From NCBI GenBank assembly GCA_964649745.1, contig CAZYQI010000002.1:62001-126000 (forward strand): 64,000 nt of DNA, written 5' to 3'. Made by a program: the position numbers and the translations under genes. The notes beneath the pieces are model-generated. The model searched no databases. It saw nothing but the letters and a program-made list of their open reading frames with translations, and was not told the origin of the DNA. Of this stretch, positions 9,002 through 17,911 are shown one piece after another. Positions within the stretch are counted from its first letter, which is position 1; every line of letters starts with the position of its first letter. Origin of the DNA: CAZEHS01 sp964649745. Its GTDB lineage: Bacteria; Bacillota; Clostridia; Peptostreptococcales; Acidaminobacteraceae.

Positions 9002-10091
9002 TGAAGGCGTTTTACAGGAATTGATGGATGGCGAATACCAAGGGGATGCCCTGGAAATCCGCAGGCATCTGAACAGCTGTCCGGCGTGCCGGGAGAGGTA
9101 CGACCAGCTTAAAGGCCAGGAAATCCTGGTTAAAAATGCCCTGCACCTGGGCTATGAAGAAAAGGAAAGTGAGCTTGAACGAACTCTGATGACAATTGAA
9201 AATAAAAGGAAACGGAAGGTAATAAAGATGAAAAAAATGCATTGGAGCATAAAAACGGCCGCAGCCGCGGTTCTTTGCGGAGCACTGGTGTTCACGGCTC
9301 CGGGGGCAGCCCTGGCAGATCAGTTTCTGAATCTGTTCCGAACACAGGATGTTCAGGCGGTTGCCATCACAAACGATGACATCTACCAGCTGGAAGGCAT
9401 TTTCCAAAAAGGAGAGGGTAAGGTAGAGATCGACAAAATCGGAACCTTCGAAAGCGCTTCTGAAGGCGAGGTGAAGCACATTGACACCCTGGACAACACC
9501 ACCGCCCTAACCGCTCATATGCCGGGAATCAAGGTTATTCCACTGACAGAGGGAACCAAGTACGAAAGCGCCATGCTGTCCCCCAAAACGGAGATGCGGT
9601 TCACGCTTCACGTAAAACCCCTTAATGAGCTGCTGGCCGCCATGGGCAAGGAGGCATCCTTTCCGGAAACTTTGGACGGAAACACCTTTTCCATTGGCGC
9701 AGACAAGGCCCTGGGATATACCATCGAGATGGCAGATGAGAAGGGAAGTCTCCATGCGGCCGTGTCAGGAATGCCTGTCATCGGAATGCCGGAAGGAACC
9801 GACCACAACGAGATCCTCGCAACCCTTAACGAAACAGGTCTCCTCCCGGATGGTCTTGCAGATAAGCTGGCTGGACTCGACAATCTTTCAACCGTGCTTC
9901 CCATCCCATACATGGAAGAAACCCAAACCAAAACGGAGACTGAAATCAACGGGACTGCTGCTGTAATTATAAAGGATAAGGAAGGGCAGAGATTCACGAT
10001 TTTCATGAAGGACGGCGCCTACCTGTATATCTACAGCGGTTGGGATATAACAGCGGATGATGCAATAAAACTGATTGAAACACAGGAGTAA
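8991..10091 (+). CDS. Zinc-finger anti-sigma factor with extracytoplasmic domain
   Basis: A 366-residue protein. Residues 1-40 hold the ZAS motif His-x3-Cys-x2-Cys (HLNSCPACRERY), which binds the sigma factor encoded immediately upstream. A membrane segment lies near residue 85-105 (TAAAAVLCGALVFTAPG), and the remainder is an extracytoplasmic sensor-like domain that resembles DUF4367 at its end (RFTIFMKDGAYLYIYSG). ATG 8991 is chosen because the frame upstream lies inside the sigma gene and this start places the zinc finger at the N-terminus. Translational coupling with the sigma factor fits one-to-one stoichiometry. The inducing signal is unknown. Confidence 0.85.
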   Translation: MCYDEGVLQELMDGEYQGDALEIRRHLNSCPACRERYDQLKGQEILVKNALHLGYEEKESELERTLMTIENKRKRKVIKMKKMHWSIKTAAAAVLCGALVFTAPGAALADQFLNLFRTQDVQAVAITNDDIYQLEGIFQKGEGKVEIDKIGTFESASEGEVKHIDTLDNTTALTAHMPGIKVIPLTEGTKYESAMLSPKTEMRFTLHVKPLNELLAAMGKEASFPETLDGNTFSIGADKALGYTIEMADEKGSLHAAVSGMPVIGMPEGTDHNEILATLNETGLLPDGLADKLAGLDNLSTVLPIPYMEETQTKTETEINGTAAVIIKDKEGQRFTIFMKDGAYLYIYSGWDITADDAIKLIETQE

Positions 10092-10094
10092 CCA

Positions 10095-10991
10095 ATGATA
10101 AATACCTTTCACCTCACAAAACAGTACCAGGGGCGGGGGGGATTCGTGGACATCTCTCTTTCCGTTAAGGAAGGGGAGGTGTTCAGTTTCCTTGGAAAGA
10201 ACGGAGCCGGCAAAAGTTCCTTTATCCGCACCCTGCTGGGGCTCCTTCACAGCGATTCCGGCGAAGGCTACCTGCTGGGCAAGCCCATCGGCGAAGCACT
10301 TTCCCGGGAGAAGATCGGATATCTGCCGGAGCTGTTCTGTTACCCCGAATGGATTACCGGCAAGGAACTGATGAATGCCCAGGGACAGCTCTATGGCATG
10401 TCGGAGGGCCGGATCAAGGAACGGATACCCGAAGTGCTGGAGCTGGTGGGAATGGCCGGTCATGAAAACAAAAAAATAAAAGAATTCTCAAAAGGGATGA
10501 AGCAGCGCATTGGCCTTGGCTGTGCCATATTGCCGGACACCCGGCTGATATTCCTGGATGAGCCCACCAGCGCCCTGGATCCCGTAGGCCGCAAGCATGT
10601 ACGGGATATCATCCTGCATCTGAAGGCTCAGGGGCACACCGTGTTCCTCAACACCCACCTGCTCAATGAGGCGGAAATGGTATCCGACCGTGTGGGCATC
10701 ATCGATAAGGGCAAGCTGCTCAAGGTGGGGGTGCTGGAGGAACTGACTGCAAGCCCTGTTTCTGTGCGCTGTACGGACCTTTCGGAGGCCGTATACCAAT
10801 GGGTTGAAGCCAGGGGAAGCCGTATTTCCATGACCCTGGACGGTTTTGAGACCTTCCTCTCGGAGGACCTGGTCCCGGAACTGGTCACAGTGCTGGTGGA
10901 TAGCGGCGCCCGAGTTCAGGAGGTGCGGAAAAAGGACAATATGCTGGAAAGCCTGTTCCTTCAAACCGTAGGGGAGGAGGACAGCCGATGA
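10095..10991 (+). CDS. ABC transporter ATP-binding protein
   Basis: A 298-residue ATPase with Walker A GKNGAGKSS (near residue 36), the signature FSKGMKQR (near 132), Walker B LIFLDEPTSALDP (near 152) and the H-loop NTHLL. It energises the integral membrane protein encoded next, with which it overlaps by 4 bp. It begins 3 bp after the anti-sigma gene, so the transporter is part of the ECF regulon's own operon. The family exports lipids, peptides or antibiotics; the substrate here is unknown. Confidence 0.92.
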   Translation: MINTFHLTKQYQGRGGFVDISLSVKEGEVFSFLGKNGAGKSSFIRTLLGLLHSDSGEGYLLGKPIGEALSREKIGYLPELFCYPEWITGKELMNAQGQLYGMSEGRIKERIPEVLELVGMAGHENKKIKEFSKGMKQRIGLGCAILPDTRLIFLDEPTSALDPVGRKHVRDIILHLKAQGHTVFLNTHLLNEAEMVSDRVGIIDKGKLLKVGVLEELTASPVSVRCTDLSEAVYQWVEARGSRISMTLDGFETFLSEDLVPELVTVLVDSGARVQEVRKKDNMLESLFLQTVGEEDSR

Positions 10992-11845
10992 ATGCATTTA
11001 AAACCATTGTCCGCCTCACGTTTCTGGAGCTGATCCGGAAAAAAGTGCTCTATTTTACGGTTTTAATGTCCGCCGTATTCCTTGCGGTTTACGGGACCGG
11101 ACTTTATTTCGTGTTCAGGGAGTACAAGAACATACAGAGCTTGATGCAGCTACTGATCAGCACCCAGATGCTGACCATGGGGCTGTATACGGCGTCTCTG
11201 GTTATCGCCTTTCTGGCGGTGTTTATCAGTGCGGGAAGCATTTCAGGAGCCCTGGAGCAGAATGCCTTCGATGTGATCCTTACCGCACCTATAAAAAGGC
11301 ATACGGTTATCATAGGCCGGTATACCGGGATTCTGTGCGTCATGCTGCCTTACTCCGCTCTTTTGTTCGGAGCGGTTCTGCTGATGAACGGCATCATGGG
11401 CCATGGGGTAGGGGTTCAGATCACCGCCATGGCCCTGGTTAAGGCCCTGGGGATCATCTGGCTGATGCCCATCACCCTCACTGCCTTGGGACTATTTTTA
11501 AGTACCCGCCTGGCGGCCGCCCCGGCGGGCATCGTCATCACCCTGATCTATTTCTGCGGCGTCATCGGGGGCTTTATGGAGAAGATCGGCTCTGCCATTC
11601 CGGAGGGAGCTGGGGCGGTGCTGGTGAAGATCGGAATCCTGTCAGGACTGGTGATTCCCACCGATCCCATCTACCGCATGGCCTTTTCCAAGTTAATGAC
11701 CACGGAATCCGGCCTGAACCTCTCCGCCTCCTCCATGATGGGAGCAGCCTCAGAGCCCAGCGGAGCCATGCTGGTTTACAGCATCCTTTACATTCTGTTC
11801 TTTCTGGGGATCGCTGTTCGCTATTTTGATCAGAAAGATTTGTAG
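10988..11845 (+). CDS. ABC-2 type transporter permease
   Basis: A 285-residue protein with six predicted membrane segments, for example YFTVLMSAVFLAVYGTGLYFV, LVIAFLAVFISAGSI and LVYSILYILFFLGIAVRYF. It has the ABC-2 layout in which a conserved segment (ALEQNAFDVILTAPIKRHTVIIGRY) connects to the ATPase. The start codon overlaps the ATPase stop (ATGA). It is the last gene of the sigma/anti-sigma/exporter operon, closed by a terminator at 11884. Role inferred: removal of an envelope-active compound, or membrane remodelling. Confidence 0.88.
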   Translation: MNAFKTIVRLTFLELIRKKVLYFTVLMSAVFLAVYGTGLYFVFREYKNIQSLMQLLISTQMLTMGLYTASLVIAFLAVFISAGSISGALEQNAFDVILTAPIKRHTVIIGRYTGILCVMLPYSALLFGAVLLMNGIMGHGVGVQITAMALVKALGIIWLMPITLTALGLFLSTRLAAAPAGIVITLIYFCGVIGGFMEKIGSAIPEGAGAVLVKIGILSGLVIPTDPIYRMAFSKLMTTESGLNLSASSMMGAASEPSGAMLVYSILYILFFLGIAVRYFDQKDL

Positions 11846-11883
11846 GGTTCTTGTGGTTTCGTAAATTTCATGCAGTACAGTAC

Positions 11884-11930
11884 AAAGAGACTTTGAAAAC
11901 GGCAGAAGCCCCTTCAAGGTCTCTTTTATT
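11884..11930 (+). terminator. Terminator of the ECF-exporter operon
   Basis: AAAGAGACTTTGAA pairs with TTCAAGGTCTCTTT, followed by TATT. Confidence 0.8.
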
Positions 11931-11993
11931 TGTATTGGAAGATAAAGTTGCAAATTACTAATCGGGGCTTGGGACAGACTCCGGTATCCGGTT

Positions 11994-12067
11994 GTTAACA
12001 ATCAAAGCAGGGAAGTATAACAAATTAATAACAATCGACTTACAGTTTTGTAAAATTAAAGTATTAT
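11994..12067 (+). promoter_or_regulatory. 11-bp phased OmpR/PhoB-type box array upstream of the small 12.1-kb gene
   Basis: Hexamers in a strict 11-bp register: GTTAAC (11994), an empty slot (12005), TATAAC (12016), AATAAC (12027), ACTTAC (12038) and TGTAAA (12049), followed by a possible -10 TATTAT (12062). Direct repeats at 11 bp are the known binding geometry of OmpR/PhoB-family regulators. About 55 bases from 12007 align without gaps to 13196-13250, on the other side of the response-regulator gene. Confidence 0.6.
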
Positions 12068-12131
12068 CTGATTCTTTATTTTATGATAGAAAAATAGGAA
12101 ATTAACGACGGCGGAAGGAAGGTGAATCAGG

Positions 12132-12455
12132 CTGGACATACTGGAGGATCTTTGGGAAGAGCTTTGGGTTATTTCTACAGAACGGCGAACAGTAACCCGC
12201 ACTGAGCTTCAACGTAGGATGTACCAGCGGGGGTACGGCCTTCAATCTTATTTTCTCAAGCCATACCTGAAACAAGTGACGCGCCAATGCATTGAGAACG
12301 AGGTGCCGATCCTTACCTCTTTAGTTGTTCAAAACACCACTGGGGTTCCGGAGAACTACTATTTCATTGCCCAGAGAACGTGTCACGATGGGATTGAAGA
12401 AGACATGCAAACATGGAAACTGGAGTGTGAGGCGGTATGGCGCGAGTGGAAGTAG
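12132..12455 (+). CDS. Small uncharacterised protein, start codon uncertain
   Basis: The open frame begins after a stop at 12123-12125. The first ATG is at 12219 (78 residues), but in-frame sequence upstream continues to look like protein (DILEDLWEELW...TRTELQRRM). A CTG at 12132 has GGAAGG 9 nt upstream, giving about 107 residues. The segment VPILTSLVVQNTTGVPENYY resembles a conserved stretch of small uncharacterised winged-helix-like proteins, in which a similar 'LSALVVNKxTGxPG' motif occurs. No function can be named. It lies downstream of an 11-bp phased box array and converges on the response-regulator gene. The unusual start could instead mean a damaged N-terminus. Confidence 0.45.
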   Translation: MDILEDLWEELWVISTERRTVTRTELQRRMYQRGYGLQSYFLKPYLKQVTRQCIENEVPILTSLVVQNTTGVPENYYFIAQRTCHDGIEEDMQTWKLECEAVWREWK

Positions 12456-12483
12456 AATTTCCTCCATGAGCTGTAGCATCGCG

Positions 12484-13158
12484 CTATTTGTTTCGAAAGA
12501 TGTAGCCATGTCCCCGAACGGTTTGAATGCGTTCGGGACACTCGGAGTCCTCGCCCAGTTTGTCGCGGAGCCGCATGATATTGGTATTCACGGTGTTTTC
12601 ATGATAAAGCTCGCTGTTCCAGACGCTTTTTAGAATATCATCACGGCTTACTACCTGGTTGGAGTGATCGATAAGGCAGACTAACAGTTGATACTCCTTG
12701 ACGCTTAGAAGAACCGGATAGCTGTTGATGCAAACCTCCTTGCTGAGGCGATCCAGGGAAAGGCTGCCATAGACTTCAACCGCTTGCAGGGCTGAGGTTC
12801 GGCAGGCCCGCCGCAGGAGAGCTTTAATCCTGGCAATGACCTCGATAGGGTCGAAGGGCTTCGTGATGTAATCGTCGGCCCCAATTCCAAGGCCCAGAAT
12901 TTTATCAGCCTGAGTAACCCTGGCAGTAATCAGGATAACAGGGGTGTTGCAAATGCTCCGTATTTTTTTTAGAAGGGTAAGCCCGTCCATACCGGGCATA
13001 TTAATGTCCAGCAGGATCAGGTCTATCTGGGATTCCAGGTGAGATAGCGCATCAGTGGCATTTTCTGCGGTCAATACGGTCATCTTTTCCATTTCAAGAA
13101 AATCCCGCAGCATCTCGGAAATCCGCGCATCGTCGTCTACGAGCAATAATCGGGGCAT
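12484..13158 (-). CDS. OmpR-family response regulator
   Basis: A 224-residue two-domain regulator. The receiver (1-118) has the acidic pair in LLLVDDD, the phosphorylated Asp near residue 52 (LILLDINMPGMDG), Thr (ILITAR) and Lys near 101 (DDYITKPFD). The C-terminal winged helix (about 128-222) includes LSVKEYQLLVCL and the recognition region NTVNTNIMRLRDKLG, ending in RGHGYIF. ATG 13158 has AGGAGG upstream. No kinase is adjacent; the nearest is the Cache histidine kinase at 17998-19842, beyond a chemoreceptor and a cyclase gene, and it is the probable partner (inference). Phased TATAAC boxes in its upstream region suggest autoregulation. Confidence 0.92.
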   Translation of the reverse strand: MPRLLLVDDDARISEMLRDFLEMEKMTVLTAENATDALSHLESQIDLILLDINMPGMDGLTLLKKIRSICNTPVILITARVTQADKILGLGIGADDYITKPFDPIEVIARIKALLRRACRTSALQAVEVYGSLSLDRLSKEVCINSYPVLLSVKEYQLLVCLIDHSNQVVSRDDILKSVWNSELYHENTVNTNIMRLRDKLGEDSECPERIQTVRGHGYIFRNK

Positions 13159-13204
13159 GGGCCACCTCCTGGTATCAGTATATAATCAATCCGGTGCAGA
13201 AAAG

Positions 13205-13243
13205 TATAACATGTTTATAACAACCGTCTCACAGCTTTGTGGA
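13205..13243. promoter_or_regulatory. 11-bp phased boxes between the response regulator and chemoreceptor genes
   Basis: TATAAC (13205), TATAAC (13216) and TCTCAC (13227) are spaced exactly 11 bp. They lie in the divergent region between the minus-strand regulator and the plus-strand chemoreceptor. The block aligns base for base with 12007-12061. On the minus strand a possible -10 TATACT lies at 13182-13177. This fits an OmpR-family operator that could serve both directions. Confidence 0.6.
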
Positions 13244-13342
13244 ATTTTAGAACAATTCAGCAGAAAATTGTATTCTGTACGAAAGGGCTATTATGGAGCA
13301 ACCATAAACTTCAGAGGAATAGCCATATTAAGGAGGGTTCCA

Positions 13343-15388
13343 GTGAATTTCAAACACATCAGTACAAAACTGATACTGGCCATTGTGAGTTGTTCTGTGA
13401 TCGCATCCGTTTCTATAGGAAGTATCAGTGTAGTCAAAAGCTCTGAAAACATCAGAAGTGAGGCGATTGATAAGCTGGGGTATCTGACCCGTGACGTTTC
13501 CAATCAATTTTCAAATCAAATGGATCAGATCTCAAATTCGACAATAAAGATGGCGGCGGTCGCAGAAGACATGATTGGGTCCAAAGAAGCCCTGTCCGCT
13601 CAGACAGCTGAACAACGGGCCTTCACCCAGAAAGAACTGATGGAGCTGGCCTTGTCGTTTGCCGAGAATACCCCAGGAACGCTTTCAAACTACATTGCAT
13701 TCGACAATGATATCATTCCTGAGGGCCTTGATGCATGGGTGGCTTTAGAGGGAGCGGAGCTAATTCCTCAGGCCGATTCGGAGTTTGGCGATGAAGAATA
13801 CCACAGATTTGCAAACGTCGGCGGAAAATGGACGGAGATCTATTTCGACCCTGAACTGAAAAAAGAGATGATCAGCTACATTGCTCCAATTGTGTTGGAT
13901 GGAAAGCCCATTGGATTAGCTGGTTTCGATATTGATTTCAACGTATTTATTGAAACACTTTCAAAAGTTAAGATTTATGATAGCGGCTATGCATTTTTGG
14001 TTGATGGTAACTATAAAATCATTTACCACCCGTCGTTGGATCAGGGAACAGAACTGAAGACGATGGATAATGGGGCGCTTAACCTGATTACAGAGGCCAT
14101 GGCAAAAAAGGATGTTGGAACTGTGGAGTACATGTATCAAAATCAGAAGAAGATCCTGAGTTACAAAAGAATGCCGAACGGTTGGTTTGTTGCCACTGCA
14201 CCGCTTTACGAGGAAATGTTTAAGAGGGTCAGCGAGACGACGCAGTTCATTTTGGTTATCATTTTCGGAAGTGTAGTCATCTTTTCGGCGCTTGCGTATT
14301 GGATAGCCTCCAGTTTGTCCAAACCAATCATCAGTTTAAAGAACGCCTTTAATCAAGCTTCTTGCGGCGATTTGACCATCCGTGTCTTAAGTCATCATAA
14401 GGATGAGGTTGGGCAGGCCAGCGAACAATTTAATGCGATGATGGTCCAAATGGCCGGGCTGGTCAGCGAAATTCAGGGGAGCTGCAAAACAGTATTTGGT
14501 GCAGCAAATTCACTAACCGAAATTTCAAAGACTACTAGCCAGGTTATTATGGATATCTCCACGAGTATGGAAAACACATCCAATAGTGCTGCGGATCAAT
14601 CCCTAGACACCCAAAACGTCGTTAGGGAAGTTGTCAGCCTTGGAGGTGAAATCCAATCGGTAACCGCATGCAGTCAGGAAATGGACCGTTTATCGGCGGT
14701 GGTCACTCAGCAAAGTCTAAAGGGGTTATCAACGCTGACGGCACTGGTCACTAAAACCGATGAGAAGGCACAACGGGCCGAAGCGATCGATCAGGCGGTT
14801 ACGGCCAATTATATCAGTGCTCAGGAAATTGGCAGCATCATTGAAGCCGTTATGACTATTGCCAAGCAAACCAACTTTTTGGCCTTAAATGCCTCGATTG
14901 AAGCTGCGCGGGCCGGAGAGCATGGTCGTGGATTCACTGTCGTTGCGGAAGAGGTTAAGAAACTGGCAGTGGAGTCTGCTCTTGCTGTTGAAGAGGTGAA
15001 GCGGCACATCGAAGGGATTCAAGTTCAATCCCATAAAGCCGTTGTGATCCTTAAGGATATTCGCACATTGGAATTGGATCAGGAAGCCCTGGTTGCCGAA
15101 ACGGATGCCGCATTCACCTCCATCATTGCCGATGTAAAGTCTCTCACCCAGAAAGTTCAGGAGCTAAAGGAAAGCTGCGGTAAAATGGAGACGCGAAAAG
15201 ACACGAGCATTCGCTATGTAGAAGACATCTCCGCCTCGGCAGAAAAAATGGCTGCATCCACACAAGATGTCTCGATATCTTCAGAAGAAGGAACAGCGTC
15301 TATTGAAAAAGTAGCCGCTCTGGTCAATGATTTAGCATATATGATAGAGAACCTTGAAAAAACCGCAGCACAATTCGAAATCGCTTAG
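13343..15388 (+). CDS. Methyl-accepting chemotaxis protein with dCache sensor
   Basis: A 681-residue transducer. It has an N-terminal membrane anchor (LILAIVSCSVIASVSIGSISV), an extracytoplasmic dCache-type sensor (about 40-290, with YDSGYAFLVDGNYKIIYHP), a second membrane segment (about 300-322), HAMP (about 323-375) and a cytoplasmic signalling domain with the hairpin tip EIGSIIEAVMTIAKQTNFLALNASIEAARAG, split here only by length limits. GTG 13343 is chosen because AAGGAGGG lies 7 nt upstream; the frame further upstream overlaps the divergent regulator. It is followed after 39 bp by a diguanylate cyclase gene and probably shares its transcript. The ligand is unknown; dCache domains usually bind small organic molecules. 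Confidence 0.9.
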   Translation: MNFKHISTKLILAIVSCSVIASVSIGSISVVKSSENIRSEAIDKLGYLTRDVSNQFSNQMDQISNSTIKMAAVAEDMIGSKEALSAQTAEQRAFTQKELMELALSFAENTPGTLSNYIAFDNDIIPEGLDAWVALEGAELIPQADSEFGDEEYHRFANVGGKWTEIYFDPELKKEMISYIAPIVLDGKPIGLAGFDIDFNVFIETLSKVKIYDSGYAFLVDGNYKIIYHPSLDQGTELKTMDNGALNLITEAMAKKDVGTVEYMYQNQKKILSYKRMPNGWFVATAPLYEEMFKRVSETTQFILVIIFGSVVIFSALAYWIASSLSKPIISLKNAFNQASCGDLTIRVLSHHKDEVGQASEQFNAMMVQMAGLVSEIQGSCKTVFGAANSLTEISKTTSQVIMDISTSMENTSNSAADQSLDTQNVVREVVSLGGEIQSVTACSQEMDRLSAVVTQQSLKGLSTLTALVTKTDEKAQRAEAIDQAVTANYISAQEIGSIIEAVMTIAKQTNFLALNASIEAARAGEHGRGFTVVAEEVKKLAVESALAVEEVKRHIEGIQVQSHKAVVILKDIRTLELDQEALVAETDAAFTSIIADVKSLTQKVQELKESCGKMETRKDTSIRYVEDISASAEKMAASTQDVSISSEEGTASIEKVAALVNDLAYMIENLEKTAAQFEIA

Positions 15389-15427
15389 TACATAAGTGTG
15401 CATTTAAACAAGCAGAGGAGTGACGCG

Positions 15428-17590
15428 TTGAAGTCTATGGTAAAGAGTCTGCAGAAAAGTACCACTATTTTTTTGCTGACGGTGTTTACTCTTGTAGCGA
15501 TTGGGGCCACCTCCTTTATCCGCGTTACGTTACTTAGCGAGCTCAATGACTTGGAGGATAAGTATGTAAAGGAGCACATTGGCCGGGTAGAAAAGAACAT
15601 CCAGTATAAGTTGAATCAGCTGCAGCAGATTGCTCAGGACTATGCGGCTTGGGACGACAGCTATCACTATATTTCAGAGCATTACCCGGAGTATGAGACG
15701 GTTAACCTTCCGCTTACCACGTTTGAAAATCTTGACTTAGATATGATGGTGTACATCCATCATGAGGGACACTATGTGTTTGCCAAGGGAATGGATGAAA
15801 ATCAAAAAAAACTTGTTCCCATATACAAAGACCTGAAGAAAAATCTTGAAAAATGCGGCCTGCTCACCAACACGGATCTGGGAATGAAGGTTAAGGGCCT
15901 TATCCTTTTAGATGAAGGGCCCATGCTCATCGCTTCGCACCCAATAATCACCAGCGAGTACACCGGACCCGTCAGGGGAAATCTGATTGTTGGCAGGTTT
16001 TTAAATCAGAGGGAAGTCGATGAGATTGGCGAGGATTTGAACCTGACGCTGAGTGTTAAGAGAATGAATGGAGAACACGGTGCAGTGTTCAGCCAATTGA
16101 CCTCTTCAGAGCCGATTATGGTTGATAGCACGAGCAAGAATACCGTGAGGGCGTATTCCCTTTTAAATGATCTCTTCAAGCAACCGATCGGCGGACTTCT
16201 GGTTACGTTGGACAGGGAGTTCAGCGCTGCCGCCAGGGATAAACTGAATGCAATGATGATGTATTTGCCGATTTTTCCTACAACGCTGATGGTGCTGATT
16301 TCCACCTTCTTTAGCCGCAGGGTGCTGCAGCGCTTAAAAAAAATGAGCAGCGATGTCGCTAATATTGGAGAGCCTCGTGATGGGGCGATCTTCCTGCCCA
16401 ATGACCATCACAATGATGAGATTTCGGTTGTAAGCGATGCGATCAATGGTATGCTGAGAAAGCTGGGAGCTATCCAGGAGGAGCTGAAGGCAAGCAAAGA
16501 AAAATATCGCAAGTTGGTTGAGGCTGGGAGAGACGTGATCATCACTGTTGATCTCCATGGGTTTACAACCTATATTTCTCCTAACTGCGATGAAATAACG
16601 GGTCATCCGGATCATGAGATTATTGGGGAGCCCATTACGTTCATCCTTCATTCTGAGAGTCTGGAGAGCTGGAAGCTCATTTTACGGCAAGCCGGCGAAG
16701 GCTGTACGGATTTTGATATCTACGAGTTCTTAGGCAAGGCGGCAAATGGAACATGGCAATGGTTCAGAATGGATATTTCGGTAATAAATCATGAGGATCA
16801 AAGCACTGCGTTAATGGGTGTTTTTTACAACATTCACGAAAAAAAGCTGGCGGAGTTCGCGTTGTTAGAGGCCCACGCCGGTCTGGAAGCCAAAGTGAGT
16901 CTTCGGACGCGTCAATTAGTCGAAGCCAATTCCAATTTATCTAAAGAGATTTCTCTTCGAAAAATGGCACTGGAAAAAATTGAGCACCTTGCCTACTTTG
17001 ACGCACTCACAGGTTTGCCCAACCGCGTTTTGCTGGTGAGCAGGATTCAGCAGGCGATCGATCTGGCCAAACAAATTGAAAAACCAATCGGAATTTTATT
17101 TCTGGACTTGGATGGATTTAAAACGGTCAATGATACCCTGGGCCATTGTCATGGGGATGAATTACTTAAAAAGGTTGGAGCCAGGCTATTGAATCAGGTA
17201 AGAGAAAGTGATACCGTTGCAAGAATGGGGGGGGATGAGTTTGTTATCATGGTTCAAAACCTCGAAAGTGCCGAACATATCCACAGGGTTTCAAATAAAA
17301 TCTGTGAGGCTTTCAGAGACCCCTTTATACTGAAAGACAATGAAGTTTTTGTAACGGCCAGCATCGGTATGTCCGTTTATCCTCTGGACGGCGTAAACCA
17401 TGAAACCCTAATCAAGAATGCCGATTTAGCCATGTATAAGGCCAAGGAGAAAGGCAAGAATCAAAGTGTCCTTTGTACCGCTACGATGAAGGAACTCATT
17501 CATGACAACATGAAGCTGAGCAACGGCTTATACCGTGCGCTGGAAAGGAATGAACTGGAGGTTTACTATCAACCCAAGATATCCCTGTAA
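15428..17590 (+). CDS. CHASE4-PAS-GGDEF diguanylate cyclase with truncated EAL domain
   Basis: A 720-residue membrane sensor. It has a TM segment near the N-terminus, a CHASE4-like sensor (DYAAWDDSYHYI motif), a second TM near residue 280 (YLPIFPTTLMVLISTFF), a linker, PAS (about 358-467) and GGDEF (about 519-677). The active site RMGGDEF is intact, and a RxxD inhibitory site (RESD) lies five residues before it, so c-di-GMP synthesis with product inhibition is expected. The protein then starts an EAL domain (LYRALERNELEVYYQPKI) but stops three residues later. TTG 15428 is chosen for the GAGGAG 7 nt upstream; ATG 15437 is the alternative start. Confidence 0.85.
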   Translation: MKSMVKSLQKSTTIFLLTVFTLVAIGATSFIRVTLLSELNDLEDKYVKEHIGRVEKNIQYKLNQLQQIAQDYAAWDDSYHYISEHYPEYETVNLPLTTFENLDLDMMVYIHHEGHYVFAKGMDENQKKLVPIYKDLKKNLEKCGLLTNTDLGMKVKGLILLDEGPMLIASHPIITSEYTGPVRGNLIVGRFLNQREVDEIGEDLNLTLSVKRMNGEHGAVFSQLTSSEPIMVDSTSKNTVRAYSLLNDLFKQPIGGLLVTLDREFSAAARDKLNAMMMYLPIFPTTLMVLISTFFSRRVLQRLKKMSSDVANIGEPRDGAIFLPNDHHNDEISVVSDAINGMLRKLGAIQEELKASKEKYRKLVEAGRDVIITVDLHGFTTYISPNCDEITGHPDHEIIGEPITFILHSESLESWKLILRQAGEGCTDFDIYEFLGKAANGTWQWFRMDISVINHEDQSTALMGVFYNIHEKKLAEFALLEAHAGLEAKVSLRTRQLVEANSNLSKEISLRKMALEKIEHLAYFDALTGLPNRVLLVSRIQQAIDLAKQIEKPIGILFLDLDGFKTVNDTLGHCHGDELLKKVGARLLNQVRESDTVARMGGDEFVIMVQNLESAEHIHRVSNKICEAFRDPFILKDNEVFVTASIGMSVYPLDGVNHETLIKNADLAMYKAKEKGKNQSVLCTATMKELIHDNMKLSNGLYRALERNELEVYYQPKISL

Positions 17591-17838
17591 ACCGGATTAA
17601 GATTCCTGTGCCGGTTATTCAAGGAGTCACTATTGATGAGAAGGACGCGGTCATCACCAAGAGTATCATTGTTTTGGCGAAAAACATGGGCTTGGAGGTT
17701 ATTGCCGAAGGTGTAGAAACCAAACAACAGGTGGCGTTTTTTTCGCAACCGATGTGTGATGGAATGCAGGGCTTTTATTATTACAAACCTATGCCCGCAA
17801 GCGAGATAGCGGTTTTGTTGCAGGGAGTTGAGCAATAG
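17591..17838 (+). pseudogene. Out-of-frame remnant of the deleted EAL phosphodiesterase domain
   Basis: Immediately after the cyclase stop, another frame encodes the end of an EAL domain: RIKI, then QGVTIDEKDAVITKSIIVLA, GLEVIAEGVETKQQ and CDGMQGFYYYKPMP. Together with the YYQPKI start in the cyclase gene, this shows that the middle of the domain was lost, about 140 residues including the EAL and DDFGTG motifs, with a frameshift at the junction. No ribosome site fits a separate gene, so it is best read as a relic. Confidence 0.8.
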
Positions 17839-17871
17839 AGGAGCTGTATAATCTGACAGAGTGTTCATATG

Positions 17872-17911
17872 TTCAGCCCCGTTGCATTATAAATGATGCA
17901 ATGGGGCTGAA
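17872..17911 (+). terminator. Inverted repeat after the EAL remnant
   Basis: TTCAGCCCCGTTGCATTA pairs with TGATGCAATGGGGCTGAA around a four-base loop. There is no T run, so termination may be weak or factor-assisted. Confidence 0.5.

Noticed and set aside
17591..17838. Separate small EAL-type gene
   Set aside because: It lacks a ribosome site and all catalytic residues, and its sequence is the exact C-terminal remainder of the domain begun in the preceding gene.
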